Origin: Desulfobacterota bacterium AH_259_B03_O07
GTDB lineage: Bacteria; Desulfobacterota_D; UBA1144; Nemesobacterales; CSP1-2
Direction: 5' to 3'
DNA: 62,049 nucleotides
Assembly (NCBI GenBank): GCA_027717645.1
Contig: JALLOG010000004.1
Span: 1-62,049 of the forward strand
Under the pieces are notes generated by a model, which made no database searches, had not been told where the DNA came from, and worked only from the letters and a program-made list of their open reading frames with translations. The translations under genes were made by a program, and so were the position numbers. This document shows positions 8,498 to 17,736 of the stretch, one piece after another; within the stretch, counting starts at the first letter, position 1, and each line of letters starts with the position of its first letter.

Positions 8498-9298
8498 ATG
8501 GAACAATTCAATTACTCTCTAATAAACATCAACTCCTTTGATTTGCTAATAGGGCTAGGACTGATTTTAATTGTGGTAGGTCTTTCCAGGTGGCAAAATC
8601 TAATGTTGGAAGGTGAATTAATTGTTGGTGCAATTAGAACATTAATTCAACTAATCGCAATCGGTTATGTGCTTAAATACATTTTTTCGCTTGACAACTG
8701 GTATTTAATCCTGAGTTTCATCGCCCTAATGATTATTGTAGCATCAATTACAGTTACCCGAAGGCAAAAGAAGCAGACTAAAGAACTACCATACTTAATA
8801 GGCATAGCCATAACGGCCGGATCGGGGGTAAGTATTTTAGTGGCAACACAAATAATTCTTCAAATAGAACCATGGTATGAACCATATTATCTCATCCCAC
8901 TTGCCGGAATGGTAATAGGAAACAGCATGAATGCAGCAACACTGGCTGTGGAAAGAATTGACTCGGAAATTAAAAACAAAAGGACGGAGATCGAGGCCTA
9001 TCTTGCACTAGGAGCGACATCAAAGAAGGCTGCTTCATCATGTATGAAAGCAGCCATGAGAGCTGCGATGATACCAACAATTAACTCAATGATGGTGGTT
9101 GGTATAGTTTCACTTCCGGGTATGATGACTGGGCAAATACTATCTGGTACCTCTCCCATTATAGCTGTAAAATATCAAATAATAATAATGTATATGATTG
9201 CGTTTTCTGTAGCGGTTTCTTCCTTAATACTCACAACTCTAAGGTTTAGAAGGTATTTCACACGAAATCATCAATTGATTGAAGAAGCATTTGAGTAG
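8498..9298 (+). CDS. fetB: ABC transporter permease, FetB/UPF0014 family
   Basis: The 266-residue inner-membrane protein has about seven hydrophobic segments. The family block GMVIGNSMNAATLAVERI is followed by the cytoplasmic coupling region RTEIEAYLALGATSKKAA and the segment SLPGMMTGQILSGTSPI. All are characteristic of UPF0014 (YbbM/FetB). TAGGAGG lies eight bases before the ATG. With the preceding ATPase it should form an iron-export ABC transporter. Repeat DNA follows it directly. Confidence 0.8.
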   Translation: MEQFNYSLININSFDLLIGLGLILIVVGLSRWQNLMLEGELIVGAIRTLIQLIAIGYVLKYIFSLDNWYLILSFIALMIIVASITVTRRQKKQTKELPYLIGIAITAGSGVSILVATQIILQIEPWYEPYYLIPLAGMVIGNSMNAATLAVERIDSEIKNKRTEIEAYLALGATSKKAASSCMKAAMRAAMIPTINSMMVVGIVSLPGMMTGQILSGTSPIIAVKYQIIIMYMIAFSVAVSSLILTTLRFRRYFTRNHQLIEEAFE

Positions 9299-10074
9299 TT
9301 CTGAAATGAAGCTCCCCCGCGGCAAGCTTCAGCGTATCTTCTTAGGAGCCGAAAGTTCTAGCGGTCACTGCGAGAAATCCTGAGCCCTTCGATGCCTCAG
9401 GATAAACTCCGTTAAAGGTGACGGAGCAATCTACATTGTCATCGCTGCAGATGTTACGTAATTCGGGGACAGAATTTGTAGATTTTAAATGGGCATTCAA
9501 AAAATTGCGAAAATCAATTCCGGAAGCGTTAAAAAAAGATTTAACCGAATCAAAGGATATGAAGATTCGGCATCAGTTAATAAAAGCTAAATATTTTTAG
9601 CTGTAGGAATTGATTTAATAAATCCTAATTTTTTGTCAGCCCTTGATTTTTGTTTCTCGTTTCATGCTGAGTTTATCGAAGTATGTATCAAGACAAAGAA
9701 AATAAAATATTAAACGATGGATCCCCGATTAAGCTCGTCCTCGAAACTATTAATTGGGGAACATTCGAGGATGACGGATGAGTAAATTTCGAGAAAATTC
9801 ATTATTTTTTTGAATGCCCGTTTAAACCATTTTTTCTCTAAGAGGTTTGGGGATAAGATACATTGAAAGTCTAACTAATTGTCTTCAGACGATGTAACAT
9901 CTATAGCAATAACAGGAAAAAGTAAACCCTGTAGCAAGCTCAAGGGAATTATCAAGTAAAAAAAACTTATTAGCGCATATCGCGTATAAAGAGGTATTTT
10001 AATAAGAAATGTAGATTGAATCATTAATCCTATTTTAGTTATAATTTCATTAAATATAAAAATAAGAAATCGGA
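9299..10074. repeat. Nested dispersed repeats between fetB and the M20 peptidase
   Basis: No gene is seen in this gap of nearly 0.8 kb. In order it holds a decayed CCCTGTAGC-type palindrome (about 9311-9330), a CATTGCGAG-family repeat (about 9376-9437) and a terminal-inverted-repeat element (9444-9907). The latter is itself invaded by a hairpin unit of the type TCCTCGAA...TTCGAGGA (about 9737-9776). It is followed by another palindrome, CCCTGTAGCAAGCT (about 9929). The short frames in it are fortuitous. Confidence 0.6.
9444..9907 (+). repeat. TIR element copy A (enlarged by a nested repeat)
   Basis: The left terminus GCTGCAGATGTTACGTAATT is matched by the right terminus read on the other strand (GCTATAGATGTTACAT...). 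The interior shares the AAATTGCGAAAATCAATTCC and GCCCTTGATTTTTGTT blocks with the copy at 52033-52308. At about 464 bases it is longer than its relatives because another repeat sits inside it. Confidence 0.6.
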
Positions 10075-10083
10075 GTGATATAT

Positions 10084-11233
10084 ATGATCGATAAACAGCG
10101 AATGACTGACCACGTCTTGGATCTAATCAAAATTGACAGTCCATCTAGAAAAGAAAAAGAAGTTGCAATAAGATTAAAAACGGACATGGAACAATTAGGT
10201 GGTGAATCTTTCTTTGATGACGCGGGTGAGAAGGTAAATGGAAACACGGGGAATTTAATAGTAAGGATAAATGGCAATAAGCGAAATGCTCGACCATTTT
10301 TTCTATCGGCTCATATGGACACAGTCGGACCGGGAGAGGGAATAAAACCAAGCGTAGATAATGGGCTTATTAAGAGTGATGGTACAACAATTCTTGGAAG
10401 CGACGACAAGAGTGGTTTGGCAGTAATAGTTGAAGTAATAAGAACCTTAAAAGAGAAAAATATCCCTCATGGAGATATCGAAATAGCTTTCACGATCTGT
10501 GAAGAGATAGGCCTACTTGGCGCAAAGCATATTGACATTTCTAAATTCAGTTCAAAACACGGAATAGTGCTAGACAGTAGCACACCATCTCGACTTGTCT
10601 TACGATGCCCATCAGCGGAAAGACTCGAATTCAAAATCTATGGTCTGGAAGCTCACGCAGGCCTATGTCCAGAAAATGGGATAAACGCTATTCAAATAGC
10701 AAGTGAAGCAATCTCCAAAATGAGACTAGGTAGAATTGACCATGAAACCACCGCAAACATAGGGAATATCCAAGGTGGAACAGCAACTAATATAATTCCT
10801 AACCTTGTTCGAATTATCGGTGAAGTAAGAAGTCATAATGAGGACAAACTAATTTCACAGAAGGAGCACATGAGAAACTGTGTTCGTAGTACAGTGTCAA
10901 ACTACGAAATCGTCATAGAAGATGTTAAACACAAAGCTAGTTACGAAGAACATTCTGAAAGGAGTTACGACAAAATGGATCTTTCAGAAGAATCAGAAAT
11001 CACGCATATGGTTAACCGCGCCGTAAACAACTTGGGCCATGGCATCAAATCTCATACAAGCGGGGGGGGGCTGTGATGCGAATTTCTTCAATCAAATGGG
11101 AATTGAGTGCGCAAATTTAGGCACTGGTATGTACGAATTACACACCGTTAATGAGTATTTGGTCCTCGAGGAGTTTTTCAGATCTGCGGAGATCCTATTA
11201 GAGACCATGAAATTAAATGCTATTGAACATTAG
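10084..11233 (+). CDS. M20-family peptidase (peptidase T-like), frameshifted in a G9 tract
   Basis: Two overlapping frames together form one peptidase of about 383 residues. The first part carries the metal-ligand motifs SAHMDTVGPGEG and SDDKSGLAVIVEV, the catalytic CEEIGLLGAKH and the dimerisation domain LEAHAGLCPENGINAI. It stops after SHTSGGGL at 11076. The second frame supplies the missing end GGGCDANFFNQMGIECANLG with the last metal-ligand region ELHTVNEYL. The switch lies in nine consecutive Gs (11062-11070); eight would restore one frame. The start chosen is ATG 10084 with CGGAG ten bases upstream. The enzyme would be a cytosolic zinc tripeptidase/aminopeptidase. A sequencing slip, phase variation or a true mutation are all possible. 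Confidence 0.75.
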
Positions 11234-11335
11234 TAAGGATGTATGATGCAGAATACAGAACATAAGATTCATTGTGTATCATAGATCATTTATAATATCA
11301 AATAATCACTAATTCGATACTAGATTAAATAAAAA

Positions 11336-11710
11336 ATGGATAAGAAGAAAAGAGCTTTGATCCTGGTTGATCATGGAAGTGTTGTAAAAGAAGCAAATGA
11401 AATGTTGATTGAAGTTACCAAAATGTTAAAAAATAATATTAAGTGTAATTTCGATATAATATGCTACTCGCATATGGAACTTGCAGATCCTACGATTTCG
11501 GAGGCATTTGAAGCTTGTGTTGCTCAAGGTGCAGATGAAATAATTGTTCATCCGTACTTTCTATCCCCAGGTAGGCACTCAAAGCAAGATATCCCAAATA
11601 TGGTAAAAGAAGTAGCCAGAAATCATCCTGAGGTTTCATTTAGAGTAACAGAACCGCTTGGATTGCATGATAAGATGATTGAAGTTGTGCTTGAGAGGGC
11701 AAACAATTAA
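11336..11710 (+). CDS. Sirohydrochlorin chelatase-like protein, CbiX short form
   Basis: The 124-residue protein is one half-size chelatase domain. ALILVDHGS near residue 9 supplies the first metal-binding His. ELADPTISEAFEACVAQGADEIIVHPYFLSPGRHSKQDI covers the family core with the second His-containing loop. This is the length of the ancestral small CbiX, which works as a homodimer to insert cobalt or iron into sirohydrochlorin. No cobalamin or sirohaem genes are nearby, so the metal and pathway cannot be fixed. Confidence 0.75.
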   Translation: MDKKKRALILVDHGSVVKEANEMLIEVTKMLKNNIKCNFDIICYSHMELADPTISEAFEACVAQGADEIIVHPYFLSPGRHSKQDIPNMVKEVARNHPEVSFRVTEPLGLHDKMIEVVLERANN

Positions 11711-11768
11711 ACTTCCTGACAATTAAATTCTTGAAATCAATTCTCCTAATATTAATAATTCTCGCAAA

Positions 11769-12515
11769 ATGAAGAAATATAAAACTGTTATATTTGATCT
11801 CTTTGATACCCTGATTGACTTTAATCGTTCACGCTTACCCGAACTAACTATTGATGGACAAAACATCAGATCAACCTTTTTACCTGTTTATAAAGTATTT
11901 AAAGAGCATTATAAACCCTATCCCATTGGTAAATTTCACGATTCATTCGTAGAAAGTTTTAATGAATTTCAAGAACTAAAACAAAAAGATAATAAAGAAT
12001 ATCACAACCGAGAGAGGTTCAAATTACTACTAAATAAACTCAATATCGAAGTTAATTCTAATCACACTAAATTAGTTGATGCCATGGTCTTAGCTCATAT
12101 GAATAGTCTAGCCAGTACTATGGAATTCCCCGAAGAGAACAGAAGGGTATTAAACATGATAAAGGAAAAAAATTATAAAATGTCCATAGTTTCCAATTTT
12201 GACCATTCTCCCACTGCATATACGCTTCTTTCAAAATTTAACATTAAACATTTTTTTTCAGAAATAGTTATATCTGTGGAAGTTGGGTGGAGAAAACCTG
12301 ATCCAAAAATCTTTAACGAGGTCCTGAGTCTAATTGATATTACGCCCGCTGAGGCAATCTACATAGGAGATAATTTCTTCGCAGACGTAATTGGCTCTAA
12401 ATCGATTGGCATGGATGTAATATGGATTAATAGACACGAGGAAACAATTCAAATTGAGAATTATATTCCGGATTATGAAGTTTCAAAATTATCTGATGTT
12501 TTTGAGTTATTTTAG
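11769..12515 (+). CDS. HAD-superfamily hydrolase
   Basis: The 248-residue protein has HAD motif I VIFDLFDTLIDF (DxxxT type, nucleophile Asp near residue 10). Motif II is MSIVSNFDHS, motif III is the Lys in VEVGWRKPDPKIF, and motif IV is YIGDNFFADVIGS. An all-helical cap of about 100 residues lies between motifs I and II (subclass IA). The GWRKPDP and GDN.F.DV pattern resembles haloacid dehalogenase/phosphatase-like members. The substrate is unknown. The start codon has no strong Shine-Dalgarno sequence. Confidence 0.75.
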   Translation: MKKYKTVIFDLFDTLIDFNRSRLPELTIDGQNIRSTFLPVYKVFKEHYKPYPIGKFHDSFVESFNEFQELKQKDNKEYHNRERFKLLLNKLNIEVNSNHTKLVDAMVLAHMNSLASTMEFPEENRRVLNMIKEKNYKMSIVSNFDHSPTAYTLLSKFNIKHFFSEIVISVEVGWRKPDPKIFNEVLSLIDITPAEAIYIGDNFFADVIGSKSIGMDVIWINRHEETIQIENYIPDYEVSKLSDVFELF

Positions 12516-12880
12516 ATAGTTAGAACTATATCTTAAAGTTATTTGTTTGGTTTCGATCCTTTTACTTTGGAAAAGGATTAAATGGTATTCCGAAAATTGC
12601 GTTAAGAAAATCATGAACGAAGGCGTATAAAAAAATTTGCGGGTTGGGGTAGAATTAAATTTTTTAGATGGAGTGAATGATTTTTAGCCAAATTTATATA
12701 TCACACGTATAACATATCTGCAATATTTCACAAACTTTAAAATTATTCTAAGGCTTCTGTCAACAAATTACGTGACACCCTACGGCAATGACACTCATTG
12801 GGCCTGTCATTGAAAGTAGAAACCCGTTGCAAGCTAAATTGAATTCGTTAGTTAATTCTTCCAATTAGAAAACCTTTTCA
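12516..12880. repeat. Decayed TIR element (copy B) and palindrome remnant
   Basis: About 12539-12786 matches the interior of the elements at 22148 and 47906 (blocks AAAATTGCGTTAAG and AACGAAGGCGT). It ends in a recognisable right terminus, TGTCAACAAATTACGT. The left terminus is missing. A worn palindrome (CCCGTTGCAAGCT) follows near 12827. No coding signal is seen in this gap of 365 bases. Confidence 0.5.
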
Positions 12881-13573
12881 TTATTGGTCTTTAAAAAGAT
12901 TCTCTATATCCTCTATATTTACATCTTTTAAACTGTTATATACTAAATCGGCCTCATTTAATTTCTCTATTGGATAAGAATTAGTTATAGCAAGGGATCT
13001 CATGCCAGCAGCCTCGGCAGCCTTTACGCCAGCAATTGAATCCTCAACAACCAAGCATTCATTTGGATTTATTTTATTTTGCCCTGTAATGTAGTCAGAA
13101 TTGATATTCTCCAAAGCTTTTATGAACACTTCCGGATCGGGTTTACATTTCTCAACATCCTCGGCGCTTACAATAGCCTCAAATTTGTCCTTAATTCCTA
13201 TCTGATCAAGAATATATTCAATTTCGTCTCTTAATGCGCCTGAACCTATTGCCAATACGAATCTTTCGTTCACACCATTTACAAAATCGACTACTCCTGG
13301 GAATATCCTAATACTATTCCTTATTATCTGATTATATAAATTTGATTTCCTTTTCATATAATCCGCTATAATTGATCTCCCAAGAATCAGTTTGCTATCT
13401 TTAAATATGGATTCAAAAAGCGTTTTATCATCCAGTGCAAGATACCTATCGTAATAATCATTCTCCGACAAATTAATTCCTTCAGCATTCAAAACCTGCT
13501 GAAATGCTTTTAAATGTATGGGCTCCGCATCCACAATAACACCATCAAAATCGAATATTATAGCCCTTAACAT
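12881..13573 (-). CDS. HAD phosphatase, beta-phosphoglucomutase-like
   Basis: The 230-residue protein shows motif I AIIFDFDGVIVDAEP at the very N-terminus (nucleophile Asp8, acid Asp10). This is followed by the beta-phosphoglucomutase-type opening HLKAFQQVLNAEGI, motif II LAIGSGALR, the Lys of KCKPDPEVF and motif IV CLVVEDSIAGVKAAEAAGM. These fit the subclass of sugar-phosphate phosphatases and phosphoglucomutases. It is monocistronic, facing away from the arsenic-related locus. Confidence 0.8.
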   Translation of the reverse strand: MLRAIIFDFDGVIVDAEPIHLKAFQQVLNAEGINLSENDYYDRYLALDDKTLFESIFKDSKLILGRSIIADYMKRKSNLYNQIIRNSIRIFPGVVDFVNGVNERFVLAIGSGALRDEIEYILDQIGIKDKFEAIVSAEDVEKCKPDPEVFIKALENINSDYITGQNKINPNECLVVEDSIAGVKAAEAAGMRSLAITNSYPIEKLNEADLVYNSLKDVNIEDIENLFKDQ

Positions 13574-14068
13574 GATAATTTCCTTTATATTTACAAATTT
13601 TATGGTAATGTTAATTACAAATATTTAATAAAATCAATTAACTTGTGATTTTGATATAAAATAATAAGTGATTTTAGATACATATAATATATAACTAATT
13701 CAAAATGTTATTTTAGCTAATACAACACCTAAGATAAAGTACTAACATTCTTCGAGAAATACAACAATCATTGAAACACAATTATTAGATATGGTATCTA
13801 ATCTACTTGTATAATTAAATATAATCTTCATTCTATAGCCTTTATTCCTGATTTCCTCAGAATTTACTTTAACTTTGTTAATTCTTTACTTTAAGTGATT
13901 TAGATGTAGTTTTTGCACATAAATTTGAAACCTAATTAACCCAATTTCATCGAATTAGAAAATATTTCACTTTTAAAATCAAATTTTAAAAGATAGCCTT
14001 GATTAATTCAATTTACAGTTAAAAAACAACCATTATACCATCTTATTGACACATGTTATCGAATAATT
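13574..14068. other. AT-rich intergenic stretch with no recognisable feature
   Basis: About 500 bases of very AT-rich DNA between a HAD gene and the dead arsR-like gene. I see no frame with protein-like composition and no strong hairpin. TTGACA at 14046 could be the -35 box of the lost regulator gene, but the matching -10 box (TTGATA, 17 bases on) is poor. Confidence 0.4.
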
Positions 14069-14449
14069 TTGATACGAAGGCATGTGGAAATGGTACTCTA
14101 AGCCTTGGGAGATGGGATTAGATTAGAAATACTGGATTGTCTGATTAGCTGTAAATTATCAGTTTCAACAATTTCTAATTAAATCGGGAAAAAACACCCT
14201 CAAGTTTTACATCATCTTGGTATACTTAGAAACCTAGTGTTAGTAGTTTATAATAGGGAAGGTAAATTCGTCGTTTATTGAATTCATTCGGAGTTGTTCA
14301 AGAGGATTACGAAGGGCAAATATATAAATGTAATTGATTTGGATTGTAGTAGTATTGAATTCCCTAACAAAACAACTAGAAGAAAAGTACGAAAGATTTT
14401 AAAATTCATTCTTAAATTCCTAGATATGTCAGAGTATATTATTAACTAA
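14069..14449 (+). pseudogene. ArsR-family transcriptional regulator, killed by three in-frame stops
   Basis: Read without any frameshift, 126 codons give an ArsR/SmtB-like winged-helix protein. The opening is IRRHVEMVL; ALGDGIRLEILDCLISCKLS matches the family's ALGDPTRLRIL helix; HPQVLHHLGILRNLVLVVYN is the recognition helix; and REGKFVVY is the wing. Stops interrupt it at 14099 (TAA), 14180 (TAA) and 14279 (TGA), and the frame closes at 14447. It sits 83 bases upstream of the radical SAM/ArsM-like gene, where an ArsR repressor would be expected. Confidence 0.75.
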
Positions 14450-14532
14450 ATAAATAACGCTATATGAATGATAGATCTATCTAAATTATATGAAGGATAA
14501 ATAATAGATAATAAAATTAGGGGGTTCTTAAA

Positions 14533-17064
14533 ATGGAACTATCTGAAAGATCAATTTTTCATGCTCCACCCTATTCCGATATTAATTTGAATAATATTCA
14601 CATCCTGATTGACCCTGATGGACCAAACTGGATCGGTACCGATTTCAGAGGCTCTAGAATCATTAGCTATATAGACGGAAAGAGAAACCTCAACGACCTG
14701 GTTAAGCAATATTCATCTGAGTTCGGATTTGGCACTGCTAAATCATGGGTTCACCTTGATTCATTTATAAAGGACGCGTTAAGAGAAAAATTTTTATCTT
14801 CTAATCCCTTCGTACGAGCACCATACAAAGGCAGAACTGAATATTTGAAACCTGATCACTTAAATGAACTTTGGATCCATACAAACAACTCATGCAATTT
14901 GCAATGTTCGCACTGCCTAGTTAGTTCCGGACCATGGGAAGATAAGGGATTACAGACTGAGGAAATTAAGAGGATTATCGATGAAGCAAAGGAGCTCGAA
15001 GCATTCAGGTTTTATTTCACAGGCGGCGAGCCCTTTATAAGACAGGATATTTTCGACTTAATTGAATACGTTACTCGAGATGAACACTCAGAACTAATAG
15101 TTTTGACAAACGGAATGTTTTTTAATAGAAGAAATTATTTGAATCAACTTCTAGAGGTAGGCAGAAATCGCCTAAAGCCACAGATAAGTCTGGATGGTTC
15201 TACAGCAGAAGCAAACGATTTAATAAGGGGAGAAGGCTCTTTCAGAAAAATAATTCAGGGAATTAGGACCTCAGTAAAAGCGGGACTAAATCCGACAGTG
15301 ACAACAGTTGTAACTTCTTCGAATGCAGAAGATCTCCCAAATATTACTAAGTTATTAGCTTCCCTAGGTGTCAAAAACCACCATCTTCTATGGCTGCATC
15401 AAAGAGGCAGGATAAACAATGGTGGTAAAGACCTAGTATTACCGACATACGAACTAATTGAAGTAGTTAAAGAAGTCAAAAAGACAGCAGATGATCTAGG
15501 AATTACGATAGACAATTTCGAATCGATAAAGGGTAAGCTGAAATCCAGAAAATTTACGAAATTCGATCTCAGTAATGCATGCTGGGATAGCCTTTGCGTT
15601 TATTCCGACGGAGAGGTCTATCCATCCGCTGCATTTGCAAATGTAAAGGGACTGAGCTCAGGAAATATAAAAGAAAATTCAATAAAAGAAATCTGGCAAA
15701 AAAGCCCCGTTTTTAAGATGTTTAGAAACGCCACCGTTCAGAATAAGTCTAAATGTAATAACTGCTACATTAAATTTTTATGTGGGGGAGGTGATCTTGA
15801 GCATACTTATTTTTACACCGCTGCTACATTTGGTCAGGGTGATATAGATGGACCCGATCCTTACTCCGATCTCCATGAATACATAATCAAATCAACATTA
15901 TTTGAACTTACCGAAGAGAAGGTAAGAGAATTTAATAACAGATCCGGATTTGACGCACCTACTGTATTTTTAGGTATGGGTGAAGGGGCAGTATCATGTG
16001 GTACGAATGAATCAAATGGTAATGGAAACGCCAATACAAAGAATTACTCTGATTTCAATATTGAGCTATCTCATTCCAATTGCGTTCTAACGTTTGATAT
16101 AGACAAATCAAGGCAACTCGTTAGACAATTTTATGGTAAAGCAGCAGAGGAACCCCAGAAGGAATTATGCTGTCCAACTGGTTATCCTACAGAAGACATT
16201 AGTCATATACCTAAAGGCGTTATAGATAGATTTTACGGGTGTGGAAGCCCGATGAATATTGCCAACATTGGTACTGGTGAAACTGTGGTAGATCTGGGTT
16301 CCGGAGCCGGTATAGATTGTTTCATCGCCGCAAAAAAGGTAGGAAACACGGGCAAAGTTATTGGAATTGACATGACAGATCAGATGCTAACCGTTGCAAA
16401 TGAATGTAATCCAATTGTTAAGAAGAACCTTGGATACGATGTGGTGGAATTTAGAAAAGGGTTCTTAGAAGAATTACCAATTGAAGATAAATCAGCTGAC
16501 CTAATTACTTCAAATTGTGTTATCAATCTGTCACCCGATAAGAAAAAGGTGTTCTCTGAGATGTGGCGCATCCTGAATGATCACGGAAGAATAGTTATCT
16601 CAGACATTGTTTCAGAAAACGAGGTCCCAGATCATATAGTAACAAATGAGCAACTCTGGGGAGAATGTATAGCTGGTGCCTTAACCGAAGAACAATTTAT
16701 TTCCAATTTAGAACAAGCTGGATTTTATGGATTACATATTCTCAACAAAACCTATTGGAAAACCATAGAAAACTACAGATTCTTTTCAATTACTGTTCGA
16801 GGCTTTAAATTTGAAAAGAGCGCTGGTTGTGTATACATAGGCCAGGAGGCAATATACCTCGGGCCACTTAAGGCAATTATTGATGAAGAAGGACATATAT
16901 TTCCTAGAAATGAAGCAGTTGAAATATGTACAGACACAGCTCGGAAACTATCAAAACCACCTTATCAGGGCATGTTCATAATTACTGATCCACAGAGGAC
17001 AGCAGATGAAAACTTTGATTGTTGTAATGGAACAGATAGCAGTTCTGGGAGCAGTTGTTGTTAA
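14533..17064 (+). CDS. PqqD-like/radical SAM/SPASM protein fused to an ArsM-like methyltransferase
   Basis: The 843-residue multidomain enzyme has a PqqD-like chaperone domain at residues 1-90 ([20 protein letters not shown]). A radical SAM barrel follows, with C121xxxC125xxC128 ([11 protein letters not shown]) and the SAM-binding GGEPF. A SPASM-type auxiliary cluster region lies at about 350-420 ([30 protein letters not shown]). A class I methyltransferase starts at about residue 530, with [13 protein letters not shown] (585) and the two ArsM-type cysteine motifs [10 protein letters not shown] and [10 protein letters not shown], preceded by [10 protein letters not shown]. The last 14 residues are Cys-rich ([15 protein letters not shown]). 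ArsM methylates arsenite using SAM. The fusion suggests methylation coupled to a radical step such as arsenosugar formation, which is inference. AGGGGG precedes the ATG. Confidence 0.85.
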   Translation: MELSERSIFHAPPYSDINLNNIHILIDPDGPNWIGTDFRGSRIISYIDGKRNLNDLVKQYSSEFGFGTAKSWVHLDSFIKDALREKFLSSNPFVRAPYKGRTEYLKPDHLNELWIHTNNSCNLQCSHCLVSSGPWEDKGLQTEEIKRIIDEAKELEAFRFYFTGGEPFIRQDIFDLIEYVTRDEHSELIVLTNGMFFNRRNYLNQLLEVGRNRLKPQISLDGSTAEANDLIRGEGSFRKIIQGIRTSVKAGLNPTVTTVVTSSNAEDLPNITKLLASLGVKNHHLLWLHQRGRINNGGKDLVLPTYELIEVVKEVKKTADDLGITIDNFESIKGKLKSRKFTKFDLSNACWDSLCVYSDGEVYPSAAFANVKGLSSGNIKENSIKEIWQKSPVFKMFRNATVQNKSKCNNCYIKFLCGGGDLEHTYFYTAATFGQGDIDGPDPYSDLHEYIIKSTLFELTEEKVREFNNRSGFDAPTVFLGMGEGAVSCGTNESNGNGNANTKNYSDFNIELSHSNCVLTFDIDKSRQLVRQFYGKAAEEPQKELCCPTGYPTEDISHIPKGVIDRFYGCGSPMNIANIGTGETVVDLGSGAGIDCFIAAKKVGNTGKVIGIDMTDQMLTVANECNPIVKKNLGYDVVEFRKGFLEELPIEDKSADLITSNCVINLSPDKKKVFSEMWRILNDHGRIVISDIVSENEVPDHIVTNEQLWGECIAGALTEEQFISNLEQAGFYGLHILNKTYWKTIENYRFFSITVRGFKFEKSAGCVYIGQEAIYLGPLKAIIDEEGHIFPRNEAVEICTDTARKLSKPPYQGMFIITDPQRTADENFDCCNGTDSSSGSSCC

Positions 17065-17099
17065 TAAGAGTATGATGCGTAAAAGGAGTAACTTTTAAA

Positions 17100-17732
17100 A
17101 TATCCCAATACAAGAAAAAAGATATCCTAATCGTCTTTATAAAATACCCAGAACCGGGACATGTAAAGACACGATTAGCAAAGGATATAGGGAATGAGAA
17201 TGCAGCAGAAATATACTCATTCTTGGCTAAGTCTATCATCGATAAGGTTATTAAATCAAATAGCTATAATCTTACGCTCTTTTTTGATCCACCAAACAAA
17301 AAAAGGGATATAATAAATTGGCTGAATAACAAAAATTATGAATTGATCCCACAAGATGGTGATTCACTGGGCAATAGAATGGCTAATGCTTTTGATACCG
17401 TTTTTTCCCAGGGTTATAACAAGGCGATAATAATTGGAACAGACTGCATGGAGATTTCAATTGATCTGATTTCCAGGGCATTTCAATCTCTTTCGAAAAC
17501 AGAAGTGGTGTTGGGACCTTCGGAAGATGGTGGATACTACCTCATAGGCTTAAACAAGACCATCCACGAGATTTTTTATGGAATACAATGGAGTACGAAA
17601 CACGTACTACATCAAACATTGAATAAGCTAACGAGAAGAAACCATGAGTATCAACTTTTAGAAACGCTTAGAGACATTGACACGATTAGAGATATTAGGG
17701 AAGAAGAAATATTAAAAAGAATAAAAATTTAA
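17100..17732 (+). CDS. TIGR04282-type glycosyltransferase (DUF2064), start codon unclear
   Basis: The nucleotide-sugar-transferase-like protein has the family N-terminal motif ILIVFIKYPEPGHVKTRLAK, the core AIIIGTDCMEISIDLI with its Asp, and the block VVLGPSEDGGYYLIGL. The family is named rSAM/selenodomain-associated transferase 1 and is associated with arsenosugar biosynthesis. It lies 35 bases after the radical SAM/ArsM fusion, which fits. No ATG, GTG or TTG occurs in frame between the upstream stop (17073) and the conserved motif. The first usual codon, TTG 17223, would delete the nucleotide-binding segment. AAGGAG at 17083 points to initiation at or near ATA 17100; otherwise there is a small indel. 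Confidence 0.7.
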   Translation: MSQYKKKDILIVFIKYPEPGHVKTRLAKDIGNENAAEIYSFLAKSIIDKVIKSNSYNLTLFFDPPNKKRDIINWLNNKNYELIPQDGDSLGNRMANAFDTVFSQGYNKAIIIGTDCMEISIDLISRAFQSLSKTEVVLGPSEDGGYYLIGLNKTIHEIFYGIQWSTKHVLHQTLNKLTRRNHEYQLLETLRDIDTIRDIREEEILKRIKI

Positions 17733-17736
17733 AGAG

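Noticed and set aside
9418-9600. 60-codon frame after fetB
   Set aside because: It lies across a CATTGCGAG repeat and TIR element copy A and has no upstream initiation signal.
17223-17732. TTG start for the TIGR04282-type gene
   Set aside because: It would remove the conserved nucleotide-binding motif that is in frame just upstream.
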